The notes under the pieces: generated by a model
The model's database searches: none
Told to the model about the DNA's origin: nothing
The model's input: the letters and a program-made list of their open reading frames with translations, nothing else
Shown here: positions 1-10,115 of the stretch, piece by piece
Position numbering within the stretch: the first letter of the stretch is position 1
Layout of the letters: each line of letters opens with the position of its first letter
DNA from: Saccharum officinarum
Taxonomy: Eukaryota; Streptophyta; Magnoliopsida; Poales; Poaceae
Assembly: GCA_020631735.1 (NCBI GenBank)
Contig: CM036168.1
Coordinates: 96,328,932-96,392,931 of the forward strand
Direction of reading: 5' to 3'
Length of the DNA stretch: 64,000 nt
Made by a program: the position numbers and the translations under genes

Positions 1-10
1 CGGATCTTAC

Positions 11-1434
11 TGAGGGCATTCCCACTCTCCACCAGTCAACATCTTCTTTGGCCGCTGCTCATTGCACTCAAGACACCTAACATTTCTTGCAAAGTTCATG
101 AAGCTACATCTGCAAGTTGTGAAGCAATTTTCATGAAAACAATGAGTAGCAGATGAAAGAACACACGGAGTATTATAGAAAAAAAGGTAGAAAGTTACAA
201 GTTAATGTGATAATAGTATCAGGTTGCAAAAATAGGAAACATCTGGGTACACATTTTAGATGCTTCATATCTAGTAGCAAGATGGATAATAGGGCAGGTT
301 CATACTTTAATGCGGCGCATTGAGCACATGTTAAAGAAAAAAAGAAGAATGTTAGAAGTGGCATACCTTGTGCAAATCCAGTCACCTCGCTTCATTTCAA
401 TATTTTGCCCTAGAGGCCTGGAAAATCGCTCATGCTGACTCGAGCAACTTTGGTTCAGAGTTGATTCCGCAAAAGTGGAAGACTGGGAAAGACCACTAAA
501 ACTGACTAACTCAGCCATGATATTTCTCACAGCGGAATCAGTAAGTTCCTTGTCTTCTGAGTAGCTGTCAGAAGAACCGTACGTGTAACTTAGCAGATAT
601 CGAACAATATCAACAGTTTCAGCTCTCTCTGAAACAATGACCTGGCAAAATTTTCCCATGTTTAGTGTGTTGAGCTGAGCAAGGTCATATTCCAGTAGAC
701 TGATGAACATGCAGATGACTGAACAAATATTATTTACTAGCACAAACTAATAATGATGCAATGTGACCAATTAACGGAAGCCCAATGACATACATCGGTT
801 TCTTCCCCAGCAAGGTAGCGCCGAAGCCGCTGTGCTGATGCTTCCCCGTCCCTGAACAGAGACGGCACCGCATTGGTCACCAGGACCTCCATATCCTTCC
901 TTGGAAGCGAACTGGACACACACCCGAATTAGTCAGCAAGACAGCAACTAAGAGACCTTTAACCCCGCCAAAGCCAAGTCAGGTAGCCAAGCCAGCAAAG
1001 TGATTCACTTCACCTGAGGAGGCCAGGGCGGTCGCGCGCGAAGGCAAGGCAGGTGGAGACAGCGGCCTGCGCCCCGTCCGAAAGGCCGCATCCGGACGCG
1101 AGGGCTAGCTCGTCAGCGGGAAAGGGCGCGCCGGAGCCGTACCCGGCGGCGGCAAGTCGGTCGACGAGGCGGGACCACTCGGGAAAGGAGCTCGGGGCGG
1201 TGGCGCCGGGGAGGCCGAGCTGGAGCCGTGCGGAAGGGAGGAGGACGTGGCGGCGGAGGACGAGGTGGAGAGGGTGCGGGGCGGGGAGGGCGAGGAGAGC
1301 AGGAGCAGGCGGCGCGAGGCCGCCGCCGGCGGGGAGAGGAAGAGCGCCGCGGCGGCGGCGGTAGTGGTGGGTCGGAGGCGGAGCGGGGAGGAGGTGAGGA
1401 GGAGGGAGGAGAGCAGCTTGGAGGCGCCGCCCAT
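11..1434 (-). CDS. Organelle RanBP2-type zinc-finger protein (VAR3/OZ-like), 5' part, gene continues off left edge
   Basis: Four exons can be placed on the minus strand by GT/AG sites and phase: 1434-1014, 911-794, 641-367 and 109-11, with the next donor (gtaaga) at 10-5. The N-terminus from ATG 1432-1434 is rich in Ser, Leu, Pro and Arg, like a plastid or mitochondrial transit peptide. Exon 1 then encodes a PEWSRLVDRLAAAGYG block. Exon 2 (RKDMEVLVTNAV) and exon 3 (TVDIVRYLLSY) continue a helical domain. Exons 3-4 join in phase to give GDWICTRCSFMNFARNVRCL, a RanBP2/NZF zinc finger with W-x-C-x2-C-x10-C-x2-C spacing. GGEWECPQ then opens a second finger outside the window. Known plant relatives (VAR3, the Organelle Zinc finger proteins) act in chloroplasts or mitochondria in RNA editing or splicing complexes; targeting here is inferred. 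The frame from the ATG reaches a TAG at 1105-1107, whereas the conserved block lies in another frame, so exon 1 carries an indel or sequence error. Confidence 0.85.
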
Positions 1435-1660
1435 GGTGCCGGAGCAGCGGAAAGAGGGTTTTGCGCCTCTCCGCTCCCGGCTTTGGGATGGGGTGCAGTG
1501 CGGCAGGCGGGGGCCGGGTTTAGCCGAGCGGCACGGTGCGGCGGACGGCGGACGGAGATTGGAGAGATAATAATTATCTCGGTGTGATCGGACGGCTAGT
1601 ATTCTGTTTGTGTGGTCGCCGGTGAGGGAATGGATGGTTCGTGCTGGTCCTTGGGCCTGT
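1435..1660 (-). promoter_or_regulatory. 5' flank / probable promoter and 5'UTR of the zinc-finger gene
   Basis: This GC-rich stretch continues the CpG-rich character of exon 1, as expected for the 5' end of a grass gene. No clear TATA box is visible on the minus strand. An inverted pair GAGATAAT / ATTATCTC sits near 1562-1578 where the GC-rich zone ends. The assignment rests on position only. Confidence 0.4.
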
Positions 1661-1726
1661 GGGCTGCAGGTCTAGGTACAGCCCATCTACCTCATGCTTA
1701 GTGGGCCGAGCCATATTGAGGCGCCT

Positions 1727-1912
1727 GTTTGGTTCCTAGTAAAATTAGCATGCTAAAATTCTCTTATTGCTATTTGCTAGCAGCAAAGCAGCAACCACCT
1801 TACTAATTTTCGCTACTAGTTAGCACACCAATTAGCAGGTGGCCTGTTTAGATCTAGACTTGCTAATTTTGATTTGCTAGCTACTCCATTAGTAATGTAG
1901 ATCGAAACAGGA
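1727..1912. mobile_element. Candidate MITE
   Basis: The segment starts CCTGTTTGGTTCC and ends GATCGAAACAGG, an imperfect terminal inverted pair. It is AT-rich inside, with repeated CTAATTTT/GCTAGC words and an internal second CCTGTTTAGATC. It has no coding capacity. A target duplication is not clear, so family placement (hAT or PIF type) is open. Confidence 0.4.
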
Positions 1913-1977
1913 CCCTGACACTCAAAAGTAAACAGCGAGGGCAAATAATACTACAGAAAGCATTATATCAAATAGTA

Positions 1978-2220
1978 CTCCCTCCGTCCCAAATTATAAG
2001 GCATTTCAAAAATCTTGGAGAGTCAAAGGATCTCAAGTTTGACCAAATTTATATGATAAGATAATAATATTTATGACACCAATTAAGTATCATTAGATTC
2101 ACATAGTATACCTATTTGATGTTATAATTTTTTGTAATTTTCTCTATAATTTTGGTCAAACTTAAGATGCTTTGACTCTCCAAGATTCTTAGAATGTCTT
2201 ATACTTTGGAACGAAGGGAG
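1978..2220. mobile_element. Stowaway-type MITE
   Basis: It begins CTCCCTCCGTCCCAAATTAT and ends in the inverted form ...CTTTGGAACGAAGGGAG. It is flanked on both sides by TA (1976-1977 and 2221-2222), the Tc1/mariner-type target duplication. The interior arms (TTGGAGAGTCAAAG / CTTTGACTCTCCAAG) are also inverted, so the whole element can fold into a hairpin. It is non-coding. Confidence 0.85.
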
Positions 2221-2750
2221 TAAAAGATAAAAATAAAACAACGACCCGCAAATAAGCTCGTGGTACAAGTGTACAATGGTTAGCACATGGAATATGGATG
2301 GGATCCAAAGCTGATCTGTGGGTAGGTTAAAAGATTTTTCAGCGAGGCAAGGGACGTCCACACCCGATTGCCCCTTGTGGAAATGAAACGAGGTCAGCGA
2401 TAACGTGCAAAAAGCCAAGAGGCGGCTGCAGTCGCCATTCTGTTTTCCGATAGCTTTTGGCGCGGTGGCCAATGGGAGCCCGCTCGCCAGGATCCGGGAT
2501 GACCAATCGTCCCCTCCACCACGAGTCCACGATCCGCGACCAGAATGAGAATGTGCGGTCCGCGGTGTCGTTTACAGTACGTGCTCGTCTCGTCGGCCAC
2601 CGCGCCGTGCCGCCCGTACCGTACGCCCATCCAAGCTGAGCGCGCGGAATGCGGCCGATGTGATGTCAATTCACGAATTCAAGTCGCCGAGGTGCCAGGC
2701 CCCTCAGGATGGTAGAGATCGTTCGTGGTACTTTCAGGGCCTCTCGTCGA
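2221..2750. other. Intergenic, no gene recognised
   Basis: Mixed-composition DNA with a GC-rich patch at about 2450-2660. Several short open frames occur on both strands, but none has recognisable domains or splice context. Confidence 0.5.
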
Positions 2751-3036
2751 ACAACGGCCCAAAAGATTGTAGTACAATTTGGGCCTCCAAAATCTGCACA
2801 GTAGATTCTTCCACACTGTAGTATTTCGTTTGTATTTATGAATTTTTGTCCAAATATTGACTAATTAGACTCAAAGATTCGTCTCGCAAAGTACAACTAA
2901 ACTGTGCAATTAGTTTTTGATTTCATCTACATTTAATACTCCATGCATGTGCCGGTATTTTGATGTGACGGGGAATCTTCTTTTTGCATAGTAAAATTTG
3001 GAGAAAATTTGGGATCTAAACAGGGCCCAGGTAGCT
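2751..3036. mobile_element. MITE-like repeat, copy A of a close pair
   Basis: It contains the words AAAATCTGCACAGT, TTTGTATTTATGAATTTTT, ATTCGTCTCGCAAAGTAC and CATGTGCCGG. These recur in the same order in the segment at 3102-3340. The right flank ends ATCTAAACAGGGCCC, a terminus commonly seen in grass MITEs of the GGGCC(T)TGTTTAGT type. It is non-coding. Confidence 0.65.
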
Positions 3037-3101
3037 GCTCAGGTACATGCACTGCGCCGTGGAAGAAAAAAAAAAGGACGCGGACGTGAGTGGGGCCGTG
3101 T

Positions 3102-3340
3102 TTAGTTGGCCTGATTTGGCACGGCCAAAATCTGCACAGTGCCAGAGTCTGCACTGTAGCATTTTGTTTGTATTTATGAATTTTTATCCAAACATTGACT
3201 AATTAGGCTCAAAAGATTCGTCTCGCAAAGTACAACTAAACTGTGCAATTAGTTTTTGATTTTATCTACATTTAGTATTTCATACATGTGCCGGCATTTT
3301 GATGTGATGGGAATCTTCTTTTTGCATAGTGAAATTTAGG
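3102..3340. mobile_element. MITE-like repeat, copy B of a close pair
   Basis: It begins around GGCCGTGTTTAGTTGGCC and repeats the interior words of 2751-3036 in the same orientation. It is shorter than copy A and has small substitutions, so the two are separate insertions or an old local duplication. Confidence 0.6.
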
Positions 3341-4160
3341 GGGGAGGCCTGGGATCCCTCAGTGGATTACACACCATCTTCCGTGTTCACTCGCGTTTCC
3401 ACGCACGATATGATTCTCCTTTTTCATTTCCCCTCTGCGCGCTACCGAGGATTGGACGGAGGAATCCTGCCGTGTGCTCGTACTTGCGATGCAAATTGGG
3501 GGACTTTGTTGATCAGTGCTGTACGTATTTTATCGAGTGGACGTGCACCCAAATACCTACCTAACCGAGCCATCCAACTGCTGCGTCACAGTTGGTTCGC
3601 AATGCACAACACCACCCGCCATCCCTACGTACGTGTATGTCCGTCCAGATGCTCGTTTGCAAGAGGCGCGCATCCGACAGCTCAGAGTTGCTCCATGCAC
3701 GTACGATATACATATAGATCACCAAGCTCTTGACGGACGCCCCGACTGTGTCGTTGACCAGCAGCGAGCGAGAGGTCCCGTCCGGCTGGGTGCGGGTGCG
3801 GATGGTGGGTGGGGTTCACACTTCCCACGGACGCACACGGACCCGTGGACACATGCCAGCTGCGCCCACCACCACACACCACACCAGGCCTACGCATGCG
3901 ACACCTCGCCCGGCGGCCCTCACCACGAGCCAGCCGGTGTCAACACTCGATCAGCAGCATCGAGCGAGCAGAGAGAGATGAAATCAAAAGGAGGCCCCAA
4001 AAGGACACAGGTCGCGGAGACGACACATCCATTACCGGTCGGTCCTCCCCTCGTTCGCTCTGAAATGAATAAAGCAAACTGTGCAAGCTGACCTTGAGAC
4101 CTGCACACACCCACAAACAAGCGGCACAGAGAGACAGAGAGAGGGTGAGCTGTCTTGTGC
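3341..4160. other. Upstream region of the small-peptide candidate
   Basis: No gene is recognised here. Frames of up to 191 codons on the plus strand lack domains and overlap one another. The segment is moderately GC-rich and leads directly into the TATA box of the downstream gene, so part of it may be promoter. Confidence 0.45.
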
Positions 4161-4164
4161 TGTG

Positions 4165-4170
4165 TATAAA
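4165..4170 (+). promoter_or_regulatory. TATA box of the small-peptide candidate
   Basis: TATAAA lies in the context GTGTATAAAATCCCC, about 250 bases upstream of the ATG at 4417. A start site near 4195 would give a 5' leader of roughly 220 bases. The call is based on sequence and spacing only. Confidence 0.5.
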
Positions 4171-4416
4171 ATCCCCACTACCCATGGCCATTGGCCCACC
4201 ATCCACTGCATGCCTATCAGATTGGCGCGAGAGGCACCAGCCACAGCCCACAGTTGGGTTCCTTTCATTTCTGTGGTAGCCGAGGACTGAGAGAGAGAGC
4301 CGCTCAATCTCTTTCTTCTTTTTTTTTTTGAATTGAAAGATCGATAGAGCCACTCAATCAATAGAGAAGTTTCTACCTCGTCTTTGCTCTGTACTGTGTT
4401 TGTGGCGGCGGCGGTG

Positions 4417-5048
4417 ATGGAGTTCACCTCTAAGAAGAAGGCTTTGCTTGTCCTCTGCTGCTTCATGCTCTCCTGCCTTCTTCTTCCCCGGGCTTCCTCT
4501 GCCGCGCCTCTGTCAAGTAAGCAGCCACCGTACCAGTCGTCGTCCATGCTTCTTCTGTTCTTCAGTTGCGTTCTTCTTCTTCGTTTGCTATGTATTTCAT
4601 GCTTCCTCACTAGCTGCTGCCCTGTTTTGCTTCGCAGGAAGCCTGTCGCTGAGGAACCGCCAGCAGCCCTGGGACCCTGCTCTGGAGGTGCCTGCCCAGC
4701 AGGTCGGTCGCGCTCGCTCGATCTCTTTCTCGTTCTGCAGCTCGGTAGATGTCAACAAGGCACGTGAGCTAGCTAGCTCCCATGCCGGCACTCGCACGAA
4801 ACAGACCATTTAATTTAAACTAAGCGCACTCACAGTCACAGTAGCTGCCCTCCAGTTCATAAAACACCACCCGTCACAGACTAGCTAGGGCCAGCTTCTC
4901 TCTGCAAGTGACTCGAGTGAGTCAGCCAACGACGTAAACTATCCACCACACTCAGAGTCTCAGACTGAGATTATATTATACAACCTTCCAGCTCCTACCT
5001 TTGCTTTGCCTTTTTGCACCGCATATACAGGTACAGCAACACATGTGA
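4417..5048 (+). CDS. Candidate small secreted peptide, three exons
   Basis: The ATG at 4417 opens MEFTSKKKALLVLCCFML, a basic n-region then a hydrophobic core and ASSAA, which looks like a signal peptide cut near residue 30. Exon 1 (4417-4516) ends at a GTAAGC donor. Exon 2 (4638-4702) follows TTCGCAG and reads RSLSLRNRQQPWDPALEVP in phase. Exon 3 (5031-5048) follows a pyrimidine-rich tract ending TATACAG and adds a few residues before TGA, giving about 60 residues. If the second intron is retained, the frame runs to a stop near 4813 instead. I do not recognise a CLE, PSK, PSY, RALF, EPF, IDA or CEP motif, and there is no cysteine pattern after the signal. Function is unknown. The exon model is inferred from splice sites, phase and the upstream TATA box. 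Confidence 0.45.
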
Positions 5049-5377
5049 GCTGCTGCTGCGGCCTTCCTTTGGATGCTCTCGGTGGAGCAGAGAGCACATG
5101 AACACAAGCGTTGGCCGTTGGAAGTTAGGGGGGAACGAGCTTGGGGCAGGGCACTCCACTCACATGCACTGTTACTCTGTTAGCTACCTAGGCCGGCCGG
5201 CCATAGTGCAGATCACATGCATGGCCACTCGCACAGTTGCGTTTGCGTACCCCACCCCACTCACGACGCCTTTCCCGCCACAAAAGGCAAAAGGTTCAGT
5301 TGATGATCAACATCATCGTTCGTGCAACAACACAAATGTCATAATAAATTAAAGTTTTTTTAAAAAAAAATATCTGA
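5049..5377. other. Probable 3'UTR/intergenic
   Basis: No independent gene is visible. The open frame across 5014-5352 contains no recognisable domain. The run ends in poly-T/poly-A (5355-5370) next to the assembly gap. Confidence 0.4.
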
Positions 5378-5477
5378 NNNNNNNNNNNNNNNNNNNNNNN
5401 NNNNNNNNNNNNNNNNNNNNNNNNNNNNNNNNNNNNNNNNNNNNNNNNNNNNNNNNNNNNNNNNNNNNNNNNNNNNN
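5378..5477. other. Assembly gap (100 N)
   Basis: Exactly 100 undetermined bases, a conventional placeholder for a gap of unknown size. The left flank is a homopolymer-rich sequence (T then A runs). Confidence 0.99.
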
Positions 5478-5631
5478 CACTTCATTGCTTATTAATTTAT
5501 TTATTGGTTGTACCACTACGATCAATTCCATTAGCTAGCTATAGCTAGCTACTCCTATCCTATCCTATCTCACTCTGCTGGTCCATTCTACTCATTGTCG
5601 ATAGTTTAACTCAACTACTCCTGCCTATATG

Positions 5632-5946
5632 CTCTCCGCCTCTAAATAAATAGATTTCTAAAATAAATAGATTTCTAGCTTAAGAATTCGTCGTCAAATA
5701 AATCAATTTTTAGAAGGCTAAACAGTTCACCGGCTCATTTTTTTTTTCAAGTCTCCTCGCATTTACTTCACCCCCTCCCTCCCTCATCTTCCAATCAAGT
5801 TGTAAATGATATAATTAGTGTGCTATTAGAACAATCACCGATTGATGTGCAACTGCTCTGATTAACGAAGACTAGTATGCCTTCACTGTCGTGCTAATCT
5901 ATCGTAAACTTACAACAAATCTATTTATTCAGGGACACAGAGGGAG
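5632..5946. mobile_element. Degenerate Stowaway-like MITE
   Basis: The left end CTCTCCGCCTCTAAATAAATAG is matched by the inverted right end CTATTTATTCAGGGACACAG followed by AGGGAG and TA. The interior is AT-rich and non-coding. A further CTCCCTC start (about 5969) suggests a second, partial copy just downstream. Confidence 0.55.
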
Positions 5947-6155
5947 TACTACTAGAATACATGCAGTACTCCCTCTATCTTCTTGTATTAGTATTTAACC
6001 TAGATACCAAGATACCATCACGATGGATTAATATAATTGTTCACCCAATACCGTGTTTCGTTGGCCATTGTTGCGCACGTTTGATTGGTGGTGGCCTAGG
6101 CTCACTACACCAAAAGGCATGTACGTGCATGCTTAGACCAGTCTTAAAAGCAAGC

Positions 6156-6561
6156 ATGAACATCTCCAACAGTTCGGTAAATTTTATTTCCTAAATCTCA
6201 TTGTTTGTCAACTCCTAAAATAATATGGGAAGGAAAAAAAAGATCTCATCTCCAACAGTTTGACAAATTTTGTTTCCAAAAACCTAAAAACCCGCTAACG
6301 AAACGAAAAGACCCGTTAAACGAACGAAGAACCCCGTTAAGCGAACGAAGAACCCCGTTAAACGAACGAAGAGCCCGCTAAGTACGAGGAAACTACGATG
6401 CGCGGCCGGTGCCCCGCACACATATATGCGCGCAATCGACCGAGATTTGCCAACTTGCCAAAGATGCCAAACCAGATACCAAACTATTGGAGAAGTATTT
6501 TTCTCATTTTGCCAAAAATTTTAGGATGCCAAATCTATATGCCAAACTCGTGGAGATGCTC
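6156..6561. mobile_element. Candidate MITE with internal minisatellite
   Basis: The left terminus (near GAACATCTCCAACAGTT) and right terminus (CTCGTGGAGATGCTC) form an imperfect inverted repeat of the GAGCATCTCCAA type common in grass MITEs. A second ATCTCCAACAGTTTG lies at about 6248. It is non-coding. Confidence 0.45.
6291..6389. repeat. 21-bp minisatellite, about four units
   Basis: Units of the form CCCGTTAAACGAACGAAGAA repeat in tandem with one or two changes per unit. They lie inside the candidate MITE. Confidence 0.75.
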
Positions 6562-9500
6562 AGCCAAGTATTTGGCTATAAGCCAATTTATAATAGCCAA
6601 GCTATATAATAGTGGTATATTATTTGTCTAGAAGAAACTTTTTTATTGCTATTTTTCTCAATGTCTCACTTTCTCTTTCCTAATCCTTCTCACATCCACT
6701 TAATGTATGGGCGTGCCCAGCTCATTGCTTGCATGAGAGCCAAGCTCTCTCTTCTTTTCTTCTCTACATCAGCATTTGCTTGGCTATAAATCAATATTTT
6801 TGTATCATATCAGTCAAGGATGTGCTACATTTTTTTCATTTCTTGTGTGTCTACTATAGAAAACAACAATATTCTTGTTTTACAATATTATTTTTCACTA
6901 TTAATGCCTATTTTAATGATCTGAAAATAAGTTATGAATCAATAAACAATTATAAACTACAAATCATCTTATGTACTAAAATTGTGTTTTAATTCCTGTT
7001 TTTAGATTACAATGCAAGTTATTAGTATATGCATAAATCAACTATACTCGAGTTGAGCATAGCTCGGCTTGTTGGGTTTTTTTATTGTGGAATTTGTCTA
7101 CCCAACTTTAAGTCTTTGATTTGTCGGTGCTCGTATTTTTCTAAATTTATTCCAGAATTTAACAGTGTTGTTCTTTCATCAGTGGCAAGTGACGTGCTTG
7201 CTGACATTGAGGCGCTTATCATGACTTCGTCAATATCAAGATCCGCTGACTCAGTCTTTTATAGGTGCTCAGGTGTAGGGCGGTGTATGCGTGTTCATAA
7301 GGATGTCTCTGCGTCTGTACTATGATTAAAAAAACTATACTTTTGACATCACCATGATGTTAGGTCGCACAAGATATTGCTCATTAAATGCTATAATATA
7401 AGGTTGTGAAATGCCCCCTTATGAATATGTACGGAATTGAAAGAACTTGATGTAAAAAATAAGTTAGGGTGGTATAAGTAGATTCTTTTCATGTGTGCAG
7501 TTTCAAATTTATCGACCTCTAAGCTAAATTGACAATTTAACTCTCTGGATAGAGTTATAGACAAAAAAAGAATGCTCATATACAATTCACTAACTTTTCA
7601 CACACATATATTTTATTTTGTCAATCTCCATCATCTATCTATCGATGACATGAACTGAAAAGGATAGGACATAAGCTTGCATTTGGCCACCACGAACGTC
7701 ACATAGATTGCATCTACATACGGATGATACAATGATATATAATATAAGTATCAGTACATAAGGGAATCAATCAAGGGAAACTTATAATATATATGTACAA
7801 ACAAATAATCAAGAAATTGGTTCGTCGTAAGGCTGTGTCTTTGATCTAAAAATAATCAAGAATTTTTTGATACAAATAAATGGTATACTCCTTCCCTAGC
7901 TAGTCATAAAAAAATGATGTTAGAACAGGATATTAGTGCAAATGGTGCAGTGCATGCATCTGCATGCATAGGAAGCCAGACGATAGATGGACAGTACTGT
8001 TAGGTAAGTGTTAGACTACCCGTAGTGGATACTCTAAAACGATACTCTAAAGCTTTAGAGTATGAATATAGAGTAAAAACTGCTGCACTGGATACTTTAA
8101 AACGATATTCTATCATTTCTCTCACTCTATATTTAGAGTAGTACTGTGCTTACTCTATACTCTATAGTGGCGGCCCCCACTAGCTAAACAAAGGAAAAAA
8201 ATGCTATAACTCACAAACCAAAAATCCAAATTAAATTTCGATTTCACCATTAAATTCGTCTCAATAAATCCTTCAAAATTAGATCACACATGGATATATT
8301 TAGATAAAGTGATAAGTAGGTCCCACAGTGGATAGAGTGGATAGAGGATGATATAGAGGATGGATGGGTGCGGGAGAATTGAGTATAGAGGAGAGAATCT
8401 TGCTGACTAGGACGTATATAGGATGAATATAGAGGTTCATGAGTGCGGATAGTGTTAGGCCCGGATCCCGTTGAGTTCACTCACCTGTCCATTCTTCTCT
8501 AGTGGTATTTTTTTTTTAATCGCACTGTCACTGCAGAACAGCAAAAGGGAAACTTTTTTTTTCTTTTGTGTGCCGACTCTTGCTACTTGCCGGCCGGATC
8601 CGGCGGATGGACGATCGATTGGTCGTGTCTTTGGCGTGTCCAGGGTGATATCCCTACTATACTAGTTCATGAAGTAGTACTACATTAGCTAGGCACTAGC
8701 GTTGGTTTATATATATGAGGCTATGAGCTTCGGTCTGGGTAAAGTTGGGGCAGGATATGTACATGCCTTGATGCCCATTCACCCGGGTCGGCTCAAATCA
8801 TTGTGACAACATATCTAGTACAAATGTACAGTAATTCATCAACATCATCTCATCTATATATCCATGCCATGGGTATATACTGCTGGGTATATCAACACCC
8901 GGGTTCGCTTGAGCTGATCTGGCTGGCTGAATATACTGCTGGCTGGTTTTTTGTGAGAGAAAAACACTGCTGGCTGGCTGGCTGATTTGGCTGATAATCT
9001 CAAGCGATGATCTCTTCTTCCCCTGTGTATGTAGGCCCCTGTTTTTTATAATTAACCTCCTTAGTTAGTTACAAAACTTAATATTTGGAGGGAAATAATT
9101 AACTTGGGGGGGGGGATTTTAAAAATTCAATCACAAGAGCTAATTAGCTAAATGGCAAAGTTGTTGAACAATATTTTGAGCAAAAGATCAACAAATTAAG
9201 GACGCTTTTGTGTGTGTATGTCATTTGTTGCGGGAGCTCTCACATGTATGTATGTTTTTTTCCTTTTTCTTTTCCTCACATGTATATATTGTGTTACACA
9301 TTTACAAAACACAAAACAATTTTGATATATCCTACAAAATTCATTAGAGAATGGGTGTGGTTATTGAAGGTGTTTTGGTGAACCGTCTCATTTCCATTTT
9401 AGACAACAAGTACAGCTTCTAATCAACTTTGAAATAGCCTATATATAAAATAGCTAGATCTAAAAAAACTTAGGAGTTGGAGCTCCCAAAACAAAAAAAA

Positions 9501-9865
9501 ATATTACTAATTTTGTCCAAATCTACACATATTATATGCAATATAACGGCAGGAACATGCATAATTAAATTCCTATATGAGGTAATGTGTCTCCAGAACC
9601 TAAATAATAATGGTTCATCTTCATCCGTCCTCAAATATAAAGGATTTCGAATTGTCTTAACTTTGATGCAAATTCTATGTTACTGGTAGTAAGTATGAGA
9701 TTGGAGAATAAGGAGAGCCCCAATAGATCGATTGGTGCACACATAAACATGTATACTGACCATTTAATTTATTAATTTATAGCTGCCGGAATCTCATAAT
9801 TTTTTTAGATGTCGAATTGCCATTTTTGTACTGATCGAGCGGCGCTCTATATGATAGTACAAGTA
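6562..9865. other. AT-rich intergenic DNA with degenerate repeats
   Basis: No gene is supported. At 6560-6800 there are inverted AGCCAAG...CTTGGCTATAA words suggesting another small MITE. At 8020-8460, repeated GGATACTCTAAAACGATACTC and GTGGATAGAGTGGATAGAGG words suggest an unclassified DNA-element remnant. At 8930-9000, CTGGCTGG-rich sequence resembles a MITE end. A Stowaway-like fragment begins at about 9625. Confidence 0.4.
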
Positions 9866-10115
9866 CTCCCTCCGAATCGGATTTAGAAGTCGTTTATGAC
9901 ATCGACACAATCTCCAAAACACAACTTTGATCTCTTGTTTTTATAAAAAATATTTATGAAAAAGTGATATATGTATATTTTTATGAAAGTATTTTTTAAG
10001 ACAAATCTATTCATATAATTTTTACATTTGCAAACTCAACAACTTAAAAGTTATTGATGATTTATATTCCCAATATTTGACCTAAATTTTGTCCAAAATG
10101 ACTTCTTAATCTGAG
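9866..10115. mobile_element. Stowaway-type MITE
   Basis: It begins CTCCCTCCGAATCGGATTTA after TA and ends with the degenerate inverted form ACTTCTTAATCTGAGTA. The interior pair GAAGTCGTTT / AAATGACTTC is inverted. AT-rich and non-coding. Confidence 0.6.

Noticed and set aside
1053..1587. Plus-strand Arg/Gly-rich frames of 103-119 codons
   Set aside because: They are antisense shadows of the GC-rich exon 1 of the minus-strand zinc-finger gene and have no domains.
5349..5531. Minus-strand frame crossing the N gap
   Set aside because: It consists mostly of undetermined residues through the gap and cannot be supported.
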